Shown here one piece after another: positions 9,441 to 17,704 of a stretch of DNA of 64,000 nt (the first letter of the stretch is position 1; each line of letters opens with the position of its first letter). The stretch is taken from NCBI GenBank assembly GCA_902776565.1, contig CACYQN010000006.1:218709-282708 (forward strand), read 5' to 3'. The stretch comes from an uncultured Bacteroidia bacterium. Its GTDB lineage: Bacteria > Bacteroidota > Bacteroidia > Bacteroidales > ML635J-15. The notes under the pieces were generated by a model, which saw only the letters and a program-made list of their open reading frames with translations, had not been told where the DNA came from and made no database searches. A program made the translations under genes and the position numbers.

Positions 9441-12091
9441 CAGTCGTGATTTTGGTTAACTTCCTTCTCGCGGAAAACGTGTATAAAACCTTTCAGATGA
9501 CGGGCTTCCAAACCAGTCAGCCTTTGTTCGTAAACCTCGCATACATAGAAATATACGCCAGGCACAACGTATTTGCCAGTCTTCCTGTTGCGTCCATCCC
9601 ACATAATGTCGGGGTCGTTTGTCTCGAACATCACCTCACCCCAACGGTCAAGGATTGTCATATCAACCTTCTCGACAAACTTGTATTCGCCAATAGGATG
9701 GTAATAGTCGTTGATGCCGTCGCCATTGGGCGAGAAAACATTGGGCAGATTGTAGTATGAGCATTCGTCAACGCACGACACAACCGAATTTTCGCTGACA
9801 TTTCCGTATGGGTCGGTCGCATTAATGTAGTAGCATCCAGCCATTCCATCGGTAGGATAATGCCTATATTCAGTCGCATCTGCACCAAATGTCGAAAGAA
9901 CTTGATATTCACCGTCCAAGAATGGCGTAAAATACAAGGTATAAGTTTCAACATCGTAATTGCAGGAATCAGGCATCGACCAGCGAACAAGGTTGTAGGC
10001 TGAATCGCATACGGATGTCACTGAAATTTCTGGTTTACAAGGAGCTATGGTATCGACAGACAACTTGCACACCTGCTGCGACAAGTTTTCCAACGGCTCG
10101 GGATAGCCTGGAAGCGAATAACGTCCGTACGACTTCACATAGTAGCAATATTCGTGACCAACAGTCGCATTATCGTCAATGATAGACTTTTCCGCCGTAG
10201 TTCCAATCAACAAGTAGGTATCCGAAACCGTATCGTACCTATAGTATTCGTATTGGTAGTTAGTCCACGGCACATTGTTCCTGAGCCTTACCTTTACAGC
10301 CGACTCCTGCTGTACAAGGTCAATGAACACCGACGATGCAAAGCTCGGAGAACCAATCAGGAAACGCTCGCCATCGGCATTGCTGTAAAATTCTATCTTA
10401 TAAGTAAACGGATGGTCGATAGTATTGATATTCAAATCATTGTACTCGGTGTTATCAATGCCGTCAATCACAGCAATCTGCTGGAAGTTTTCGCCAAGGA
10501 ATCCTGTAGAACGGTACAACACATACTGGAACGGACCAACTGCACCATTTAGTTCCGACTCGTCGGGCTTAACCCAAGCCACATAAATGCTTCCCGTTGC
10601 TCGGTCGGTAGCGGTAACGCTCACATTTGTCATAGTCGGAAGCCCATTTGCCAACGAAGCACAAACCTCATCGGAAGCATAACCTTCTGCTCCATCGGGA
10701 AATACGGCACAAACCATATAGCAGTACTCGTGTCCCTGTGCAATGTCGCGGTCGGTATAAAGCGAAGTTTCACGGCCTTGAACGTATGCAATTTTCTCGT
10801 AGCCAGTCGAAGCAGGAACGCCAGTCTGACAGAAAGCGTGAACGAATCCCGACGGCTGAATCTTGCGATAAATGTTGTAACCTACAACATTCTCGCACAT
10901 CGACTGCGACCACGACAAAGTTATGTCCTGCACCGACGGCAAAGCCTGCAGATTGTCAACGGCCGGACCAACTATTGTTATGTAAACGCTTTTCAAATCG
11001 ACAAGGTTGACAATAGGATTCTTGTCCTGTGCCTTGATATTCAAAATGTAAGGTTGTTTCCTTACCACATCGCAACTTGTAATCCACTCGAAACTTCCCT
11101 TTGCATATCCTGCTTGCACAATAGTCTGCTCAAAATGAGCAGGAGCATTATTGCTTGCCACAAATGGCGCACCGTAGGCCGAAAGTATTATTGTGTCATT
11201 GTTTACGTCTCGTGCTTCAACATTGAATTTCAACCAAGTACCAGCCTCAATGCAGATGCTGTCGTGACCGCCATAAACAGTGTCAAGAGCAATAAGGTCA
11301 ATCTGCGGAATAGTGTTTCCGCTGTCGTAAACCTCAATCTGCATATCGCGGATAATCTCGCCAATCTTCACACCGTCGCGCCATTCCTCAATAAGCATAG
11401 CCACATTGTAAACACCAACCATAATCGGCGTATTCCATATCAGGTCGCCAGTAATCTCGTCAACCTTGATGTAGTTTGAAGCGGCTGGATATGAATAATT
11501 CGGGATTGGCGCACCGTTTTCCTCACGGCAAGGCGTAATCTTGTATGCAAGGCTATCGCCGTCGGGGTCGTAGGCTCCAGGATTGTGAACAAACAACTGC
11601 CCCACAGCAGCCTTGTCCACAGGCGGTTGCGTAAGTACCGGCGTGCTATTAAGTCCCAACGTCGGCTCGATTATCATCGTGGTGGAAATCGCGAAAAGCG
11701 TATTTACCGAATTGGGTATATTGGTGACATTGGCGTTTCGGTTGGGGTCTTCCACCGTAATGTTGAAAATGCCCGGACCACCGTAAGTATGCTGACCCAC
11801 ATACTTGTTGCGCTTGTAGTAGTCGGGAAGCATAATCTCCTCGCATCGCGGAAGCGTAGAGGTTGTGTTGTCGCCCCAAGCAATGTCGAGTTCGGGACGG
11901 TCGGCAGTCCAGCCGGGGCCTGTAGCCGTGTAGGTTATTACAGTCACCTCGAAGGTCAATGCCGAAATCTGCCTGTATGTTATCTCCCCCGCCCTATTGT
12001 GCGTAGCATAGGCGCGTACAGAAAACAGCAATGTCGCAGCGAACAGAGCCACCGCGACAAGCAGAAATCGGCAATAACCCCTGAGCGACAT
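9440..12091 (-). CDS. T9SS type-B sorting domain (gliding-motility C-terminal) surface protein
   Basis: An 883-residue exported protein. A signal peptide ends near SVRAYA. The body contains several fibronectin III/Ig-like segments, for example residues about 380-480 (LQALPSVQDITLSWSQ) and 485-600. The last 90 residues form the CHU_C/type-B sorting domain: LPNVFSPNGDGINDYYHP, then VDMTILDRWGEVMFET, W-D-G-R-N and VPGVYFYVCEV. Proteins with this domain are exported by the type IX secretion system and attached to the cell surface. It sits in an operon, three bases after the universal stress gene and overlapping the TPR gene by one base. Ligand or function of the Fn3 body is unknown. Confidence 0.92.
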   Translation of the reverse strand: MSLRGYCRFLLVAVALFAATLLFSVRAYATHNRAGEITYRQISALTFEVTVITYTATGPGWTADRPELDIAWGDNTTSTLPRCEEIMLPDYYKRNKYVGQHTYGGPGIFNITVEDPNRNANVTNIPNSVNTLFAISTTMIIEPTLGLNSTPVLTQPPVDKAAVGQLFVHNPGAYDPDGDSLAYKITPCREENGAPIPNYSYPAASNYIKVDEITGDLIWNTPIMVGVYNVAMLIEEWRDGVKIGEIIRDMQIEVYDSGNTIPQIDLIALDTVYGGHDSICIEAGTWLKFNVEARDVNNDTIILSAYGAPFVASNNAPAHFEQTIVQAGYAKGSFEWITSCDVVRKQPYILNIKAQDKNPIVNLVDLKSVYITIVGPAVDNLQALPSVQDITLSWSQSMCENVVGYNIYRKIQPSGFVHAFCQTGVPASTGYEKIAYVQGRETSLYTDRDIAQGHEYCYMVCAVFPDGAEGYASDEVCASLANGLPTMTNVSVTATDRATGSIYVAWVKPDESELNGAVGPFQYVLYRSTGFLGENFQQIAVIDGIDNTEYNDLNINTIDHPFTYKIEFYSNADGERFLIGSPSFASSVFIDLVQQESAVKVRLRNNVPWTNYQYEYYRYDTVSDTYLLIGTTAEKSIIDDNATVGHEYCYYVKSYGRYSLPGYPEPLENLSQQVCKLSVDTIAPCKPEISVTSVCDSAYNLVRWSMPDSCNYDVETYTLYFTPFLDGEYQVLSTFGADATEYRHYPTDGMAGCYYINATDPYGNVSENSVVSCVDECSYYNLPNVFSPNGDGINDYYHPIGEYKFVEKVDMTILDRWGEVMFETNDPDIMWDGRNRKTGKYVVPGVYFYVCEVYEQRLTGLEARHLKGFIHVFREKEVNQNHD

Positions 12092-12094
12092 ATT

Positions 12095-12895
12095 CTAGTA
12101 GTTAAAACCACCAAGCTTTACAATGTCGGTACGTGGATTTACGCACATAACAGGGATTTTCTTGCTAAGCTCGATATTCCTCGGATGCTTGATGCTTGTG
12201 AAAGCCTTCTTGTAGTTTTCGGACATATACAGCACCAAGTCGGGCGAAACACCGCGCATATAGTCGTAGATGTTGTCGTAGAAATCGTCCTCGGGAACAC
12301 CTTCTACGTCAAATTCGATAGCATTGTCGGCAAAAAGCGAAGTTGCAAATGCAAGGTTGCTGTTGATGTCGGCCTGACGGCTCTCACTGTTGGTCTTAGG
12401 ATATACAACATACACGTGGCTCTCGAAAATGAGGTTCAAGTACTTAGCCCAGATAAACTTAGCGCGCGATTTCTTGTCGCCGTCAATCGGAATACAAATG
12501 CGGTCGTACTCGCCGAATGCCAACGGACTCTGTACCAACACGAAAGGAACCTTTACGAACTTCTGTATCAGTTTTACCTGCTTCTCTATGGTCTTGATTC
12601 CGTGTACACCCATTACAGCAAGATAGGCATTCTGTTCAATACCGTACTCGTGGATTACATCGAATGGCGAACCTTTCTTCACAATGGTAGTAACCTTTTC
12701 GTAACCAGTATCTTTCTTGAACTTTTCAGCCACTTTTTCCAGTTCTTCCTGCCATTCGTCAATCATCTTGTCGGAGTCGGCAACATAAAGGATATGAATA
12801 GGAAGCTTCTCGAACTTGGCTATTTCGTAAGCGTGATTAAGAGCAAAATTTGCCTCATTACTAAACTCGTAAGGCACTAAAACACATCTTTCCAT
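12095..12895 (-). CDS. Universal stress protein family (two Usp-like domains)
   Basis: A 266-residue cytoplasmic protein. The N-terminal half begins VLVPYEFSNEANFALNHAYEIA and continues to IHILYV, the usual first strand-helix-strand of UspA folds, with YLAVMGVHGIKTIEKQ in the place of the nucleotide-binding loop. The second half is a more divergent Usp-like domain (RICIPIDGDKKSRAKFIWAKYL, then DLVLYMSE). The G-2x-G-9x-G-S/T ATP motif is incomplete, so it may belong to the non-ATP-binding class. It is the first gene of an operon with the T9SS type-B protein and the TPR protein, which is unexpected for a stress protein. Confidence 0.85.
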   Translation of the reverse strand: MERCVLVPYEFSNEANFALNHAYEIAKFEKLPIHILYVADSDKMIDEWQEELEKVAEKFKKDTGYEKVTTIVKKGSPFDVIHEYGIEQNAYLAVMGVHGIKTIEKQVKLIQKFVKVPFVLVQSPLAFGEYDRICIPIDGDKKSRAKFIWAKYLNLIFESHVYVVYPKTNSESRQADINSNLAFATSLFADNAIEFDVEGVPEDDFYDNIYDYMRGVSPDLVLYMSENYKKAFTSIKHPRNIELSKKIPVMCVNPRTDIVKLGGFNY

Positions 12896-12933
12896 AAAAC
12901 ATTCTGTTTACAAAATAAATATATGATTCGGGA

Positions 12934-12941
12934 CAAAGATA
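12934..12941 (-). promoter_or_regulatory. Bacteroidota -7 promoter element (TATCTTTG, minus strand)
   Basis: TATCTTTG on the minus strand, 38 bases before the start of the universal stress gene. It is the likely promoter of the Usp - T9SS protein - TPR operon. Confidence 0.62.
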
Positions 12942-12983
12942 ATGCTTTTTCAAATGGCACACACCTATATTATACAAAAAAAA

Positions 12984-13013
12984 TAATCCTGCCCAGAAAA
13001 CCGAGCAGGATTA
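12984..13013 (-). terminator. Rho-independent terminator after the small membrane protein gene
   Basis: A perfect 9-bp stem (TAATCCTGC with GCAGGATTA) with a 12-base loop. It is followed on the minus strand by a run of T (TATTTTTTTTG), just downstream of the gene at 13038-13691. Confidence 0.9.
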
Positions 13014-13037
13014 CAGTTATGAATACTAAACAATTTC

Positions 13038-13691
13038 TTATTCAGCAACTTCTGAGTTCTTAATCTTGAGCCAGCCAACAATCTGCAATACCATTGCAAC
13101 GATAGCACCGATACCGCCGATAACACCCAAGAAAGGAATTGCACTAACTACGCCACAGCAAAGAGCTATGATAGCTGCGATGAAAAGAAGCTTTGCACCG
13201 TCCTTGCCAGGGAAAGTTTCGGAAGCCTTAAGCTTCGAATAAGCGATAAGAGTGAAGATGTAAGCAATAACGCTAAGAACCAAGCAAGCAAGGCCGATAA
13301 CTATAGACAGAGTAGCGATAGCGGTCAAGCTTCCCGACAAAATTACGAGGAAGATGCAGAGACCTATTACCGACGAAATGATGCTGAGAATTATTGCAGA
13401 ACGAAGTTTCTTTACTGCAGGAACATCATTTTCGTGTACTGCATTTGCCAAACCACCAAGGCAAATTACCTGGTAAATACTAGCACAAATTACAAGAATC
13501 GGCAGAATAAGAACTGACAAAATCCCTGTAAAAGGCATAGAAGTTCCCATTACGATTGCCTGCGTCATATCTACAGCTGCACCAGTTGCGATAAATGCGC
13601 TAAAGATAGATGACAAAATACCAACAACAACAACAATTACTACGCTCATGAACACTTTGTTCACTGCATTTTTATAAGCTAACTTATCCAT
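13038..13691 (-). CDS. Hypothetical polytopic membrane protein
   Basis: A 217-residue protein with about five predicted membrane segments: VFMSVVIVVVVGILSSIFSAF, FTGILSVLILPILVICASIY, IILSIISSVIGLCIFLVIL, IATLSIVIGLACLVLSVIAYI and the C-terminal LLFIAAIIALCCGVVSAIPF. The C-terminus ends in a short charged tail. A GAGGG Shine-Dalgarno-like sequence lies eight bases before the ATG, which is unusual in this window and supports the chosen start. No family is recognised. It stands alone, with its own terminator. Confidence 0.75.
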   Translation of the reverse strand: MDKLAYKNAVNKVFMSVVIVVVVGILSSIFSAFIATGAAVDMTQAIVMGTSMPFTGILSVLILPILVICASIYQVICLGGLANAVHENDVPAVKKLRSAIILSIISSVIGLCIFLVILSGSLTAIATLSIVIGLACLVLSVIAYIFTLIAYSKLKASETFPGKDGAKLLFIAAIIALCCGVVSAIPFLGVIGGIGAIVAMVLQIVGWLKIKNSEVAE

Positions 13692-13857
13692 ATAATTTTC
13701 CCTCGGTTATATCCCATCGAGCCATCGGTTTTTAACGATTAAACAATTAACGCAAAATTAACATTAGTTAAACACATCCGCAACAAATATCTTCAATTTT
13801 ATTAACAGGCTGTTGATAATTGTTAACAAGCTCCAAATCTCTCAATTCTCTTCGTTC

Positions 13858-13904
13858 GTCGTAGGCTCCTGCCTACGACGCTGAATATAATGGCTCCTGC
13901 CATA
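13858..13904 (+). repeat. REP-like palindrome A, copy 1
   Basis: A 47-base unit. It has a perfect 9-bp stem-loop (GTCGTAGGC, loop TCCT, GCCTACGAC) followed by a second small hairpin (ATGGC, TCCT, GCCAT). It differs from copy 2 at 14048 in one base only. Confidence 0.9.
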
Positions 13905-13969
13905 TCATATATCACTCTCCTTACACTTTAATTCTCAACAACAAATTATTTATCAGATCAGTTTTTTTC

Positions 13970-14032
13970 AAGGCAGAGCCTTGATTAGTAAAGTCGTAGG
14001 CTGGAGCCAACGACTATCTATTATAGTTTTTT
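13970..14032 (+). repeat. REP-like palindrome B, copy 1
   Basis: About 63 bases. One hairpin is AAGGC-AGA-GCCTT; a second, imperfect one is GTCGTAGGC-TGGA-GCCAACGAC. It is nearly identical to the copy at 14677-14737 on the other side of the transposase gene. It shares the GTCGTAGGCT core with palindrome A. Confidence 0.88.
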
Positions 14033-14047
14033 CTTTTACAACCGTTT

Positions 14048-14094
14048 GTCGTAGGCTCCTGCCTACGACGCTAAATATAATGGCTCCTGCCATA
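14048..14094 (+). repeat. REP-like palindrome A, copy 2
   Basis: Same 47-base unit as 13858-13904 with a single G-to-A difference. It ends four bases before the stop codon of the RAYT gene. Confidence 0.9.
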
Positions 14095-14097
14095 CTA

Positions 14098-14640
14098 TTA
14101 CAAATTTGATACTTCCAACACACAATCCTTTCCTGCAAACCATCTCGCACTTGAATACTCATAGTCTTCTGCATTCGACACAAAGCCAGCCTTCACAGGA
14201 TTCTCGTGTATATAATTAACCTTTTCATCAATAAAGCGACTACTGTACAAAAGTTCCGGATGATTATCTTGTTTCCAGAACTGATATTTTTCGTTTCGCT
14301 TGTTCCGAGAAGCCGACATTGCAAACATTTTCAACATCCATTCCCTGCGACTTTCGGCACATTCAGAAATAGTTTCAAGAACCCTTTTGGCTGTATAACT
14401 TTTAAAATCCCGTATTACAGAACTTAAATTTCCATTTTGACACCTAACAATCAAATGAATATGATTTGTCATTATTACAAATGCAAAAATCTCCAAGCCT
14501 TTGTTTTTCTGGCAATACCTTAAATTTTCTACAACTATATCACGATACATCCTTCTTGTGAACACATCTATCCAATTCATAACAGTAAGAGTAATAAAAT
14601 ACGTCTCGTCTTGTTTTCTTATTTGACAGCCATTTGCCAT
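14098..14640 (-). CDS. REP-associated tyrosine transposase (RAYT, IS200/IS605-like Y1 family)
   Basis: A 180-residue single-strand DNA endonuclease of the Y1 family. The HUH motif is visible as TNHIHLIVR, preceded by the strand YFITLTVMNWIDVF. A candidate catalytic tyrosine lies in FKSYTAKRV. The C-terminal FWKQDNHPELLYSSRFIDEKVNYIHENPVKAGFV is typical of RAYTs rather than of IS200 TnpA. RAYTs are single-copy, domesticated relatives of IS200 that recognise and spread REP palindromes. Here the gene is flanked on both sides by such palindromes (A pair and A copy/B copy to the left, B copy to the right), which strongly supports this class. The gene is intact, with no frameshift. Confidence 0.93.
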   Translation of the reverse strand: MANGCQIRKQDETYFITLTVMNWIDVFTRRMYRDIVVENLRYCQKNKGLEIFAFVIMTNHIHLIVRCQNGNLSSVIRDFKSYTAKRVLETISECAESRREWMLKMFAMSASRNKRNEKYQFWKQDNHPELLYSSRFIDEKVNYIHENPVKAGFVSNAEDYEYSSARWFAGKDCVLEVSNL

Positions 14641-14676
14641 TTTATAATAATCCTTGTTTGTAATTCTAAAATTAGC

Positions 14677-14737
14677 AAGGCAGTGCCTTGATTAGTCAAG
14701 TCGTAGGCTGGAGCCAACGACTATCTTATAGTTTTTA
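14677..14737 (+). repeat. REP-like palindrome B, copy 2
   Basis: About 61 bases matching 13970-14032, with AAGGC-AGT-GCCTT and GTCGTAGGC-TGGA-GCCAACGAC hairpins. It lies upstream of the RAYT start and its end runs into the stop region of rsmA. Confidence 0.88.
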
Positions 14738-15496
14738 TTTTAGCATCCTTGTCAATTCCACAAATTCCTCGGGCGAAAGCTGTTCAGGACGAAGATTCCA
14801 GAAACGATGCGACATATCAACTTCGGGCGTGAGCATCGACTTGAGCGAATTGCGCAAAGTCTTGCGTCGCTGGTTGAAAGCCGTCTTCACAACCATAAAA
14901 AGTTTCTTCTCGTCAACACCCTCAATTGCCGAACGGTAGCGCACAAACCTTACTACCCCCGACTTTACCTTTGGCGGAGGATTGAAAACGTGCTCGTGAA
15001 CGGTGAACAGATATTCGCACCTATAATATAATTGCATCAGCACACTCAAAATGCCATAAACCTTGCTTCCTTCCTTAGAAGCAATGCGCTCGGCGACTTC
15101 CTTCTGTATCATGCAGACGATTTCCGAAACCTTTTCCCTGTTTTCCAATGCCTTGAAAAAAATCTGACTGGAAATGTTGTATGGGAAATTCCCGATTATG
15201 CACATTTCGGAATCACAAAAGGCATTCAAGTCCATCTTCAGGAAGTCGGCTTCAAGCAAGGCAAACTGCGAACTATCAAAGTTTTCCTTCAGATATTCAA
15301 CCGATTCGCCATCAATTTCGACCAAGGTAAGATTCTTGAAATTGCGCTTTACAAGTTCGCGCGTAAGTACGCCAGTTCCAGGACCTATTTCAAGTACAGG
15401 AAGGTCGGATTCGTTATGCAAAGCGCCTGCGATACGCACTGCAATACTCACATCGGTGAGAAAATGCTGTCCGAGATATTTTTTTGCTCTAACCAT
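14735..15496 (-). CDS. rsmA: 16S rRNA (adenine1518-N6/adenine1519-N6)-dimethyltransferase
   Basis: A 253-residue SAM-dependent enzyme (RsmA/KsgA) that dimethylates two adjacent adenines in helix 45 of 16S rRNA during 30S maturation. It begins MVRAKKYLGQHFL, the classic KsgA N-terminus, which fixes the start at 15496. A longer upstream reading of 39 residues has no family similarity. SAM motif I is VLEIGPGTGVLTREL, and the catalytic motif is NFPYNIS (NLPY in most species). The C-terminal domain includes FNQRRKTLRNSLK. It is divergent from the UPF0104 gene at 15546. Its 3' end abuts the REP-like palindrome B. Confidence 0.96.
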   Translation of the reverse strand: MVRAKKYLGQHFLTDVSIAVRIAGALHNESDLPVLEIGPGTGVLTRELVKRNFKNLTLVEIDGESVEYLKENFDSSQFALLEADFLKMDLNAFCDSEMCIIGNFPYNISSQIFFKALENREKVSEIVCMIQKEVAERIASKEGSKVYGILSVLMQLYYRCEYLFTVHEHVFNPPPKVKSGVVRFVRYRSAIEGVDEKKLFMVVKTAFNQRRKTLRNSLKSMLTPEVDMSHRFWNLRPEQLSPEEFVELTRMLK

Positions 15497-15522
15497 AACG
15501 CAAAAGTCGGAATAAAAAATGA

Positions 15523-15530
15523 TATATTTG
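15523..15530 (+). promoter_or_regulatory. Bacteroidota -7 promoter element (TATATTTG)
   Basis: TATATTTG, 15 bases before the ATG at 15546. It matches TAnnTTTG and supports the start at MNKKLKT rather than the earlier in-frame ATG at 15519, which would precede the transcript. Confidence 0.6.
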
Positions 15531-15545
15531 CAAAAATTTTCCAGT

Positions 15546-16538
15546 ATGAACAAAAAACTGAAAACTGCCATAAAGATTATATTGTTTGTCGGCTTCGGCA
15601 TTGCCATATTCATGCTGGTTTACAAGGACTTCGACTTTGGAAACTTCTTCGACACGATGTCGGCGATAAAATGGGGCTGGCTGATTCCCGCCGCACTGAT
15701 AAGCCTGCTCAGTCACATCAGTCGCGCCCGCCGGTGGCAACTTCTGCTTGAAACCACAGGCGAAAAGCCACGTTTCATAAATACATTTTTCGCCGTACTG
15801 AACGCCTATTTTGCCAACATTGCTGTTCCTCGTCTCGGTGAAGTGACACGCTGCGCCCTCATTTCGCGCTACGAAAAGCAAGATTTCTCCAAAGTTCTCG
15901 GCACTGTCGTCAGCGAAAGGCTTCTCGACCTTATGCTCGTTGCAATACTTACCGTCGTCGCATTTGCAACCCAGGCCAGTGTCTTCAGCGACTTTATAGC
16001 ACAACATCCCGAAATAGAAGACAATATTTCAAAAATATTCTCACCGCTTACAATAACAATACTTGCTGTCGTTGGAATTGCTGGACTCTGTCTGCTGATA
16101 GTCATAGCCAAGGGCAAACTCGACCGATTCAAGATTTGCCAGAAAATCTCGAAGTTCATAAACGGCTTGTGGACAGGCATTCTGAGCATAAAAAACGCAC
16201 AGCACAAAGTCGGCATTATCTTTCATTCGTTCCTGATATGGACATTGTACTTCCTGATGCTTTACTTCTGTTTCTTCGCCTTCGAGGAACTGAGCGGACT
16301 TAACGTACTTGCAGCACTAATGCTCTTTGTCGCAGGAAGTTTCGGAATGATTGTACCATCGCCAAACGGAATGGGCTCCTACCATTTCATGATAATACAG
16401 ACGCTCATAATCTACGGCATTCCGAGCGAAACCGGAGCATCGTTTGCTCTTGTGGCACACGGACTCCAAACCGTACTTGTAATAGTATTCGGACTTTTCG
16501 CCACCATACTCATACCAGTTGTAAACAAAGACAAATAA
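15546..16538 (+). CDS. UPF0104 / lysylphosphatidylglycerol-synthase-TM-like membrane protein (first of two)
   Basis: A 330-residue protein of the LPG_synthase_TM/UPF0104 family, with about eight membrane segments. Family signs: SHISRARRWQLLLETTG, FAVLNAYFANIAVPRLGEVTRCALISRYE, VVSERLLDLMLVA, and the C-terminal FVAGSFGMIVPSPNGMGSYHF. The family corresponds to the flippase half of MprF and to AglD-like proteins; it is thought to move lipid-linked molecules across the membrane. It has no synthase domain. Its stop overlaps the start of a paralogous gene by one base (TAATG), so the two are translated together and may form a heteromeric unit. Confidence 0.86.
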   Translation: MNKKLKTAIKIILFVGFGIAIFMLVYKDFDFGNFFDTMSAIKWGWLIPAALISLLSHISRARRWQLLLETTGEKPRFINTFFAVLNAYFANIAVPRLGEVTRCALISRYEKQDFSKVLGTVVSERLLDLMLVAILTVVAFATQASVFSDFIAQHPEIEDNISKIFSPLTITILAVVGIAGLCLLIVIAKGKLDRFKICQKISKFINGLWTGILSIKNAQHKVGIIFHSFLIWTLYFLMLYFCFFAFEELSGLNVLAALMLFVAGSFGMIVPSPNGMGSYHFMIIQTLIIYGIPSETGASFALVAHGLQTVLVIVFGLFATILIPVVNKDK

Positions 16539-17488
16539 TGGACGCAAAGACGGCAAGCCGATTAAAAATTGCAATCAAGGTTGCGATAGTCATTCTCGCC
16601 TACGCGTATGCAGGCTACAGGATTGCCACAGCCCCCGACATCGACCGACTGCCGACTTACTTTTCCGGAATGGAACTTTCGCGAAGCCTCGTCCTCACCG
16701 CCATTCTACTTCTAATGCCAATCAACTGGGCAATCGAAACTTTCAAGTGGAAACAACTCATCCGCAGCATCGAACCAGAAATCGGCTTTGGCAAATGCCT
16801 AAAAGCCGTGATGTCGGGCGTAACAGTCGGCACAATTACACCAAACCGCGCAGGAGAATTTGCAGGACGCATACTTTTCGTACAGAAGGAAAACAGAGCC
16901 AAAGTATCGTACCTCACCATCTTCGGCGACACCGCACAATTCTGCGCAACGGTAATCTTCGGCATTGTCGGGCTGCTGACAATCGGTAACCACATAAGCG
17001 GAGCAATTCCTTACAATACACTTGTGATTATCAGTGCTATATGCGGAGTTGCAATAATTGGCTTCTTCATCAAGTTCGACAGCATCGTAAATGCTTTGGG
17101 CAGAACCAAATTCATAAAGAAAAGATTTGAGAAATATGTTCCGCAGTGCAAAATAGGCACAAAAAGCAAACTTATAACATTGGGGCTTAGTATGGCAAGA
17201 TATGCGGTCTTTTGCCTGCAATTCTACCTGTCGCTCACGTTTTTCGGAATTGACATTCCCGTGCAAAGTGCATTTGCAGCAATCTTTGCAACCTACATCT
17301 GCACCTATCTAATTCCGAGCATTGCCGCCGCCGAATTAGGAATCAGAGTATCGTTTGCAATACTTTTCATTGGAATTTTCACCACTCAGGAAACCGCAAT
17401 CGCACTTGCCTCGCTCCTGCTCTACCTCGTAAATGTCGGAATACCAATAGCCATAGGTGGAATATTCCTGCTCAAAGAAAAAAAATAA
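16538..17488 (+). CDS. UPF0104 / lysylphosphatidylglycerol-synthase-TM-like membrane protein (second of two)
   Basis: A 316-residue paralogue of the preceding gene, shorter and more divergent. The matching family region is INWAIETFKWKQLIRSIEPEIGFGKCLKAVMSGVTVGTITPNRAGEFAGRILFV, with N-R-A-G-E-F-A-G-R in place of P-R-L-G-E-V-T-R-C in the first protein. About eight membrane segments are present and the C-terminus ends in KEKK. Translation is coupled to the first protein by a one-base stop/start overlap. Lipid flipping is inferred from the family; the substrate is unknown. The gene ends shortly before the tRNA-Arg promoter. Confidence 0.82.
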   Translation: MDAKTASRLKIAIKVAIVILAYAYAGYRIATAPDIDRLPTYFSGMELSRSLVLTAILLLMPINWAIETFKWKQLIRSIEPEIGFGKCLKAVMSGVTVGTITPNRAGEFAGRILFVQKENRAKVSYLTIFGDTAQFCATVIFGIVGLLTIGNHISGAIPYNTLVIISAICGVAIIGFFIKFDSIVNALGRTKFIKKRFEKYVPQCKIGTKSKLITLGLSMARYAVFCLQFYLSLTFFGIDIPVQSAFAAIFATYICTYLIPSIAAAELGIRVSFAILFIGIFTTQETAIALASLLLYLVNVGIPIAIGGIFLLKEKK

Positions 17489-17496
17489 AATTTTCC

Positions 17497-17526
17497 TTGT
17501 CAATTAAACAAAAAGCAGTACCTTTG
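17497..17526 (+). promoter_or_regulatory. Promoter of tRNA-Arg (TTG, 19 bases, TACCTTTG)
   Basis: A TTG -33 box at 17497 and TACCTTTG at 17519-17526, separated by 19 bases. The tRNA begins 15 bases further on. Good match to the Bacteroidota consensus. Confidence 0.75.
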
Positions 17527-17540
17527 CAGTCGAAAATTTT

Positions 17541-17615
17541 GGCCCATTAGCTCAATTGGATTAGAGCATCTGACTACGGATCAGAAGGTTGAGGATTCGA
17601 ATTCTTCATGGGTCA
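17541..17615 (+). tRNA. tRNA-Arg (anticodon ACG)
   Basis: A 75-base cloverleaf. The acceptor stem is GGCCCAT/ATGGGTC with one G-U pair. The anticodon stem is TCTGA/TCAGA with loop CTACGGA and anticodon ACG at 17576-17578. The T-arm is GAGGA-TTCGAAT-TCTTC. The 3' CCA is not encoded (ACCG follows). The A at position 34 is normally edited to inosine by TadA to read CGU, CGC and CGA. Confidence 0.96.
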
Positions 17616-17618
17616 CCG

Positions 17619-17650
17619 AAAAACTGCGAGCAAAACTTGCAGTTTTTTTT
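17619..17650 (+). terminator. Terminator of tRNA-Arg
   Basis: AAACTGC and GCAGTTT form the stem, with an 11-base loop and a run of eight T, directly behind the tRNA. Confidence 0.9.
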
Positions 17651-17704
17651 ATTTATTGGCAATAAAATGACTGTGGTTAAGTTTTATTAGCAAAGCATAA
17701 CACA

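Larger units (their letters stand above)
13692..14097. other. 406-base intergenic region holding REP-like repeats
   Basis: No gene was found here. The first 165 bases are AT-rich without clear motifs. The rest contains two copies of palindromic repeat A (13858-13904 and 14048-14094) and one copy of repeat B (13970-14032). All belong to the RAYT-associated set described separately. Confidence 0.8.

Noticed and set aside
11585..12880. A 431-codon open frame on the plus strand opposite the T9SS type-B and Usp genes
   Set aside because: It is antisense to two well-supported genes, has no family similarity, signal or promoter, and its composition is that of a reversed coding frame.
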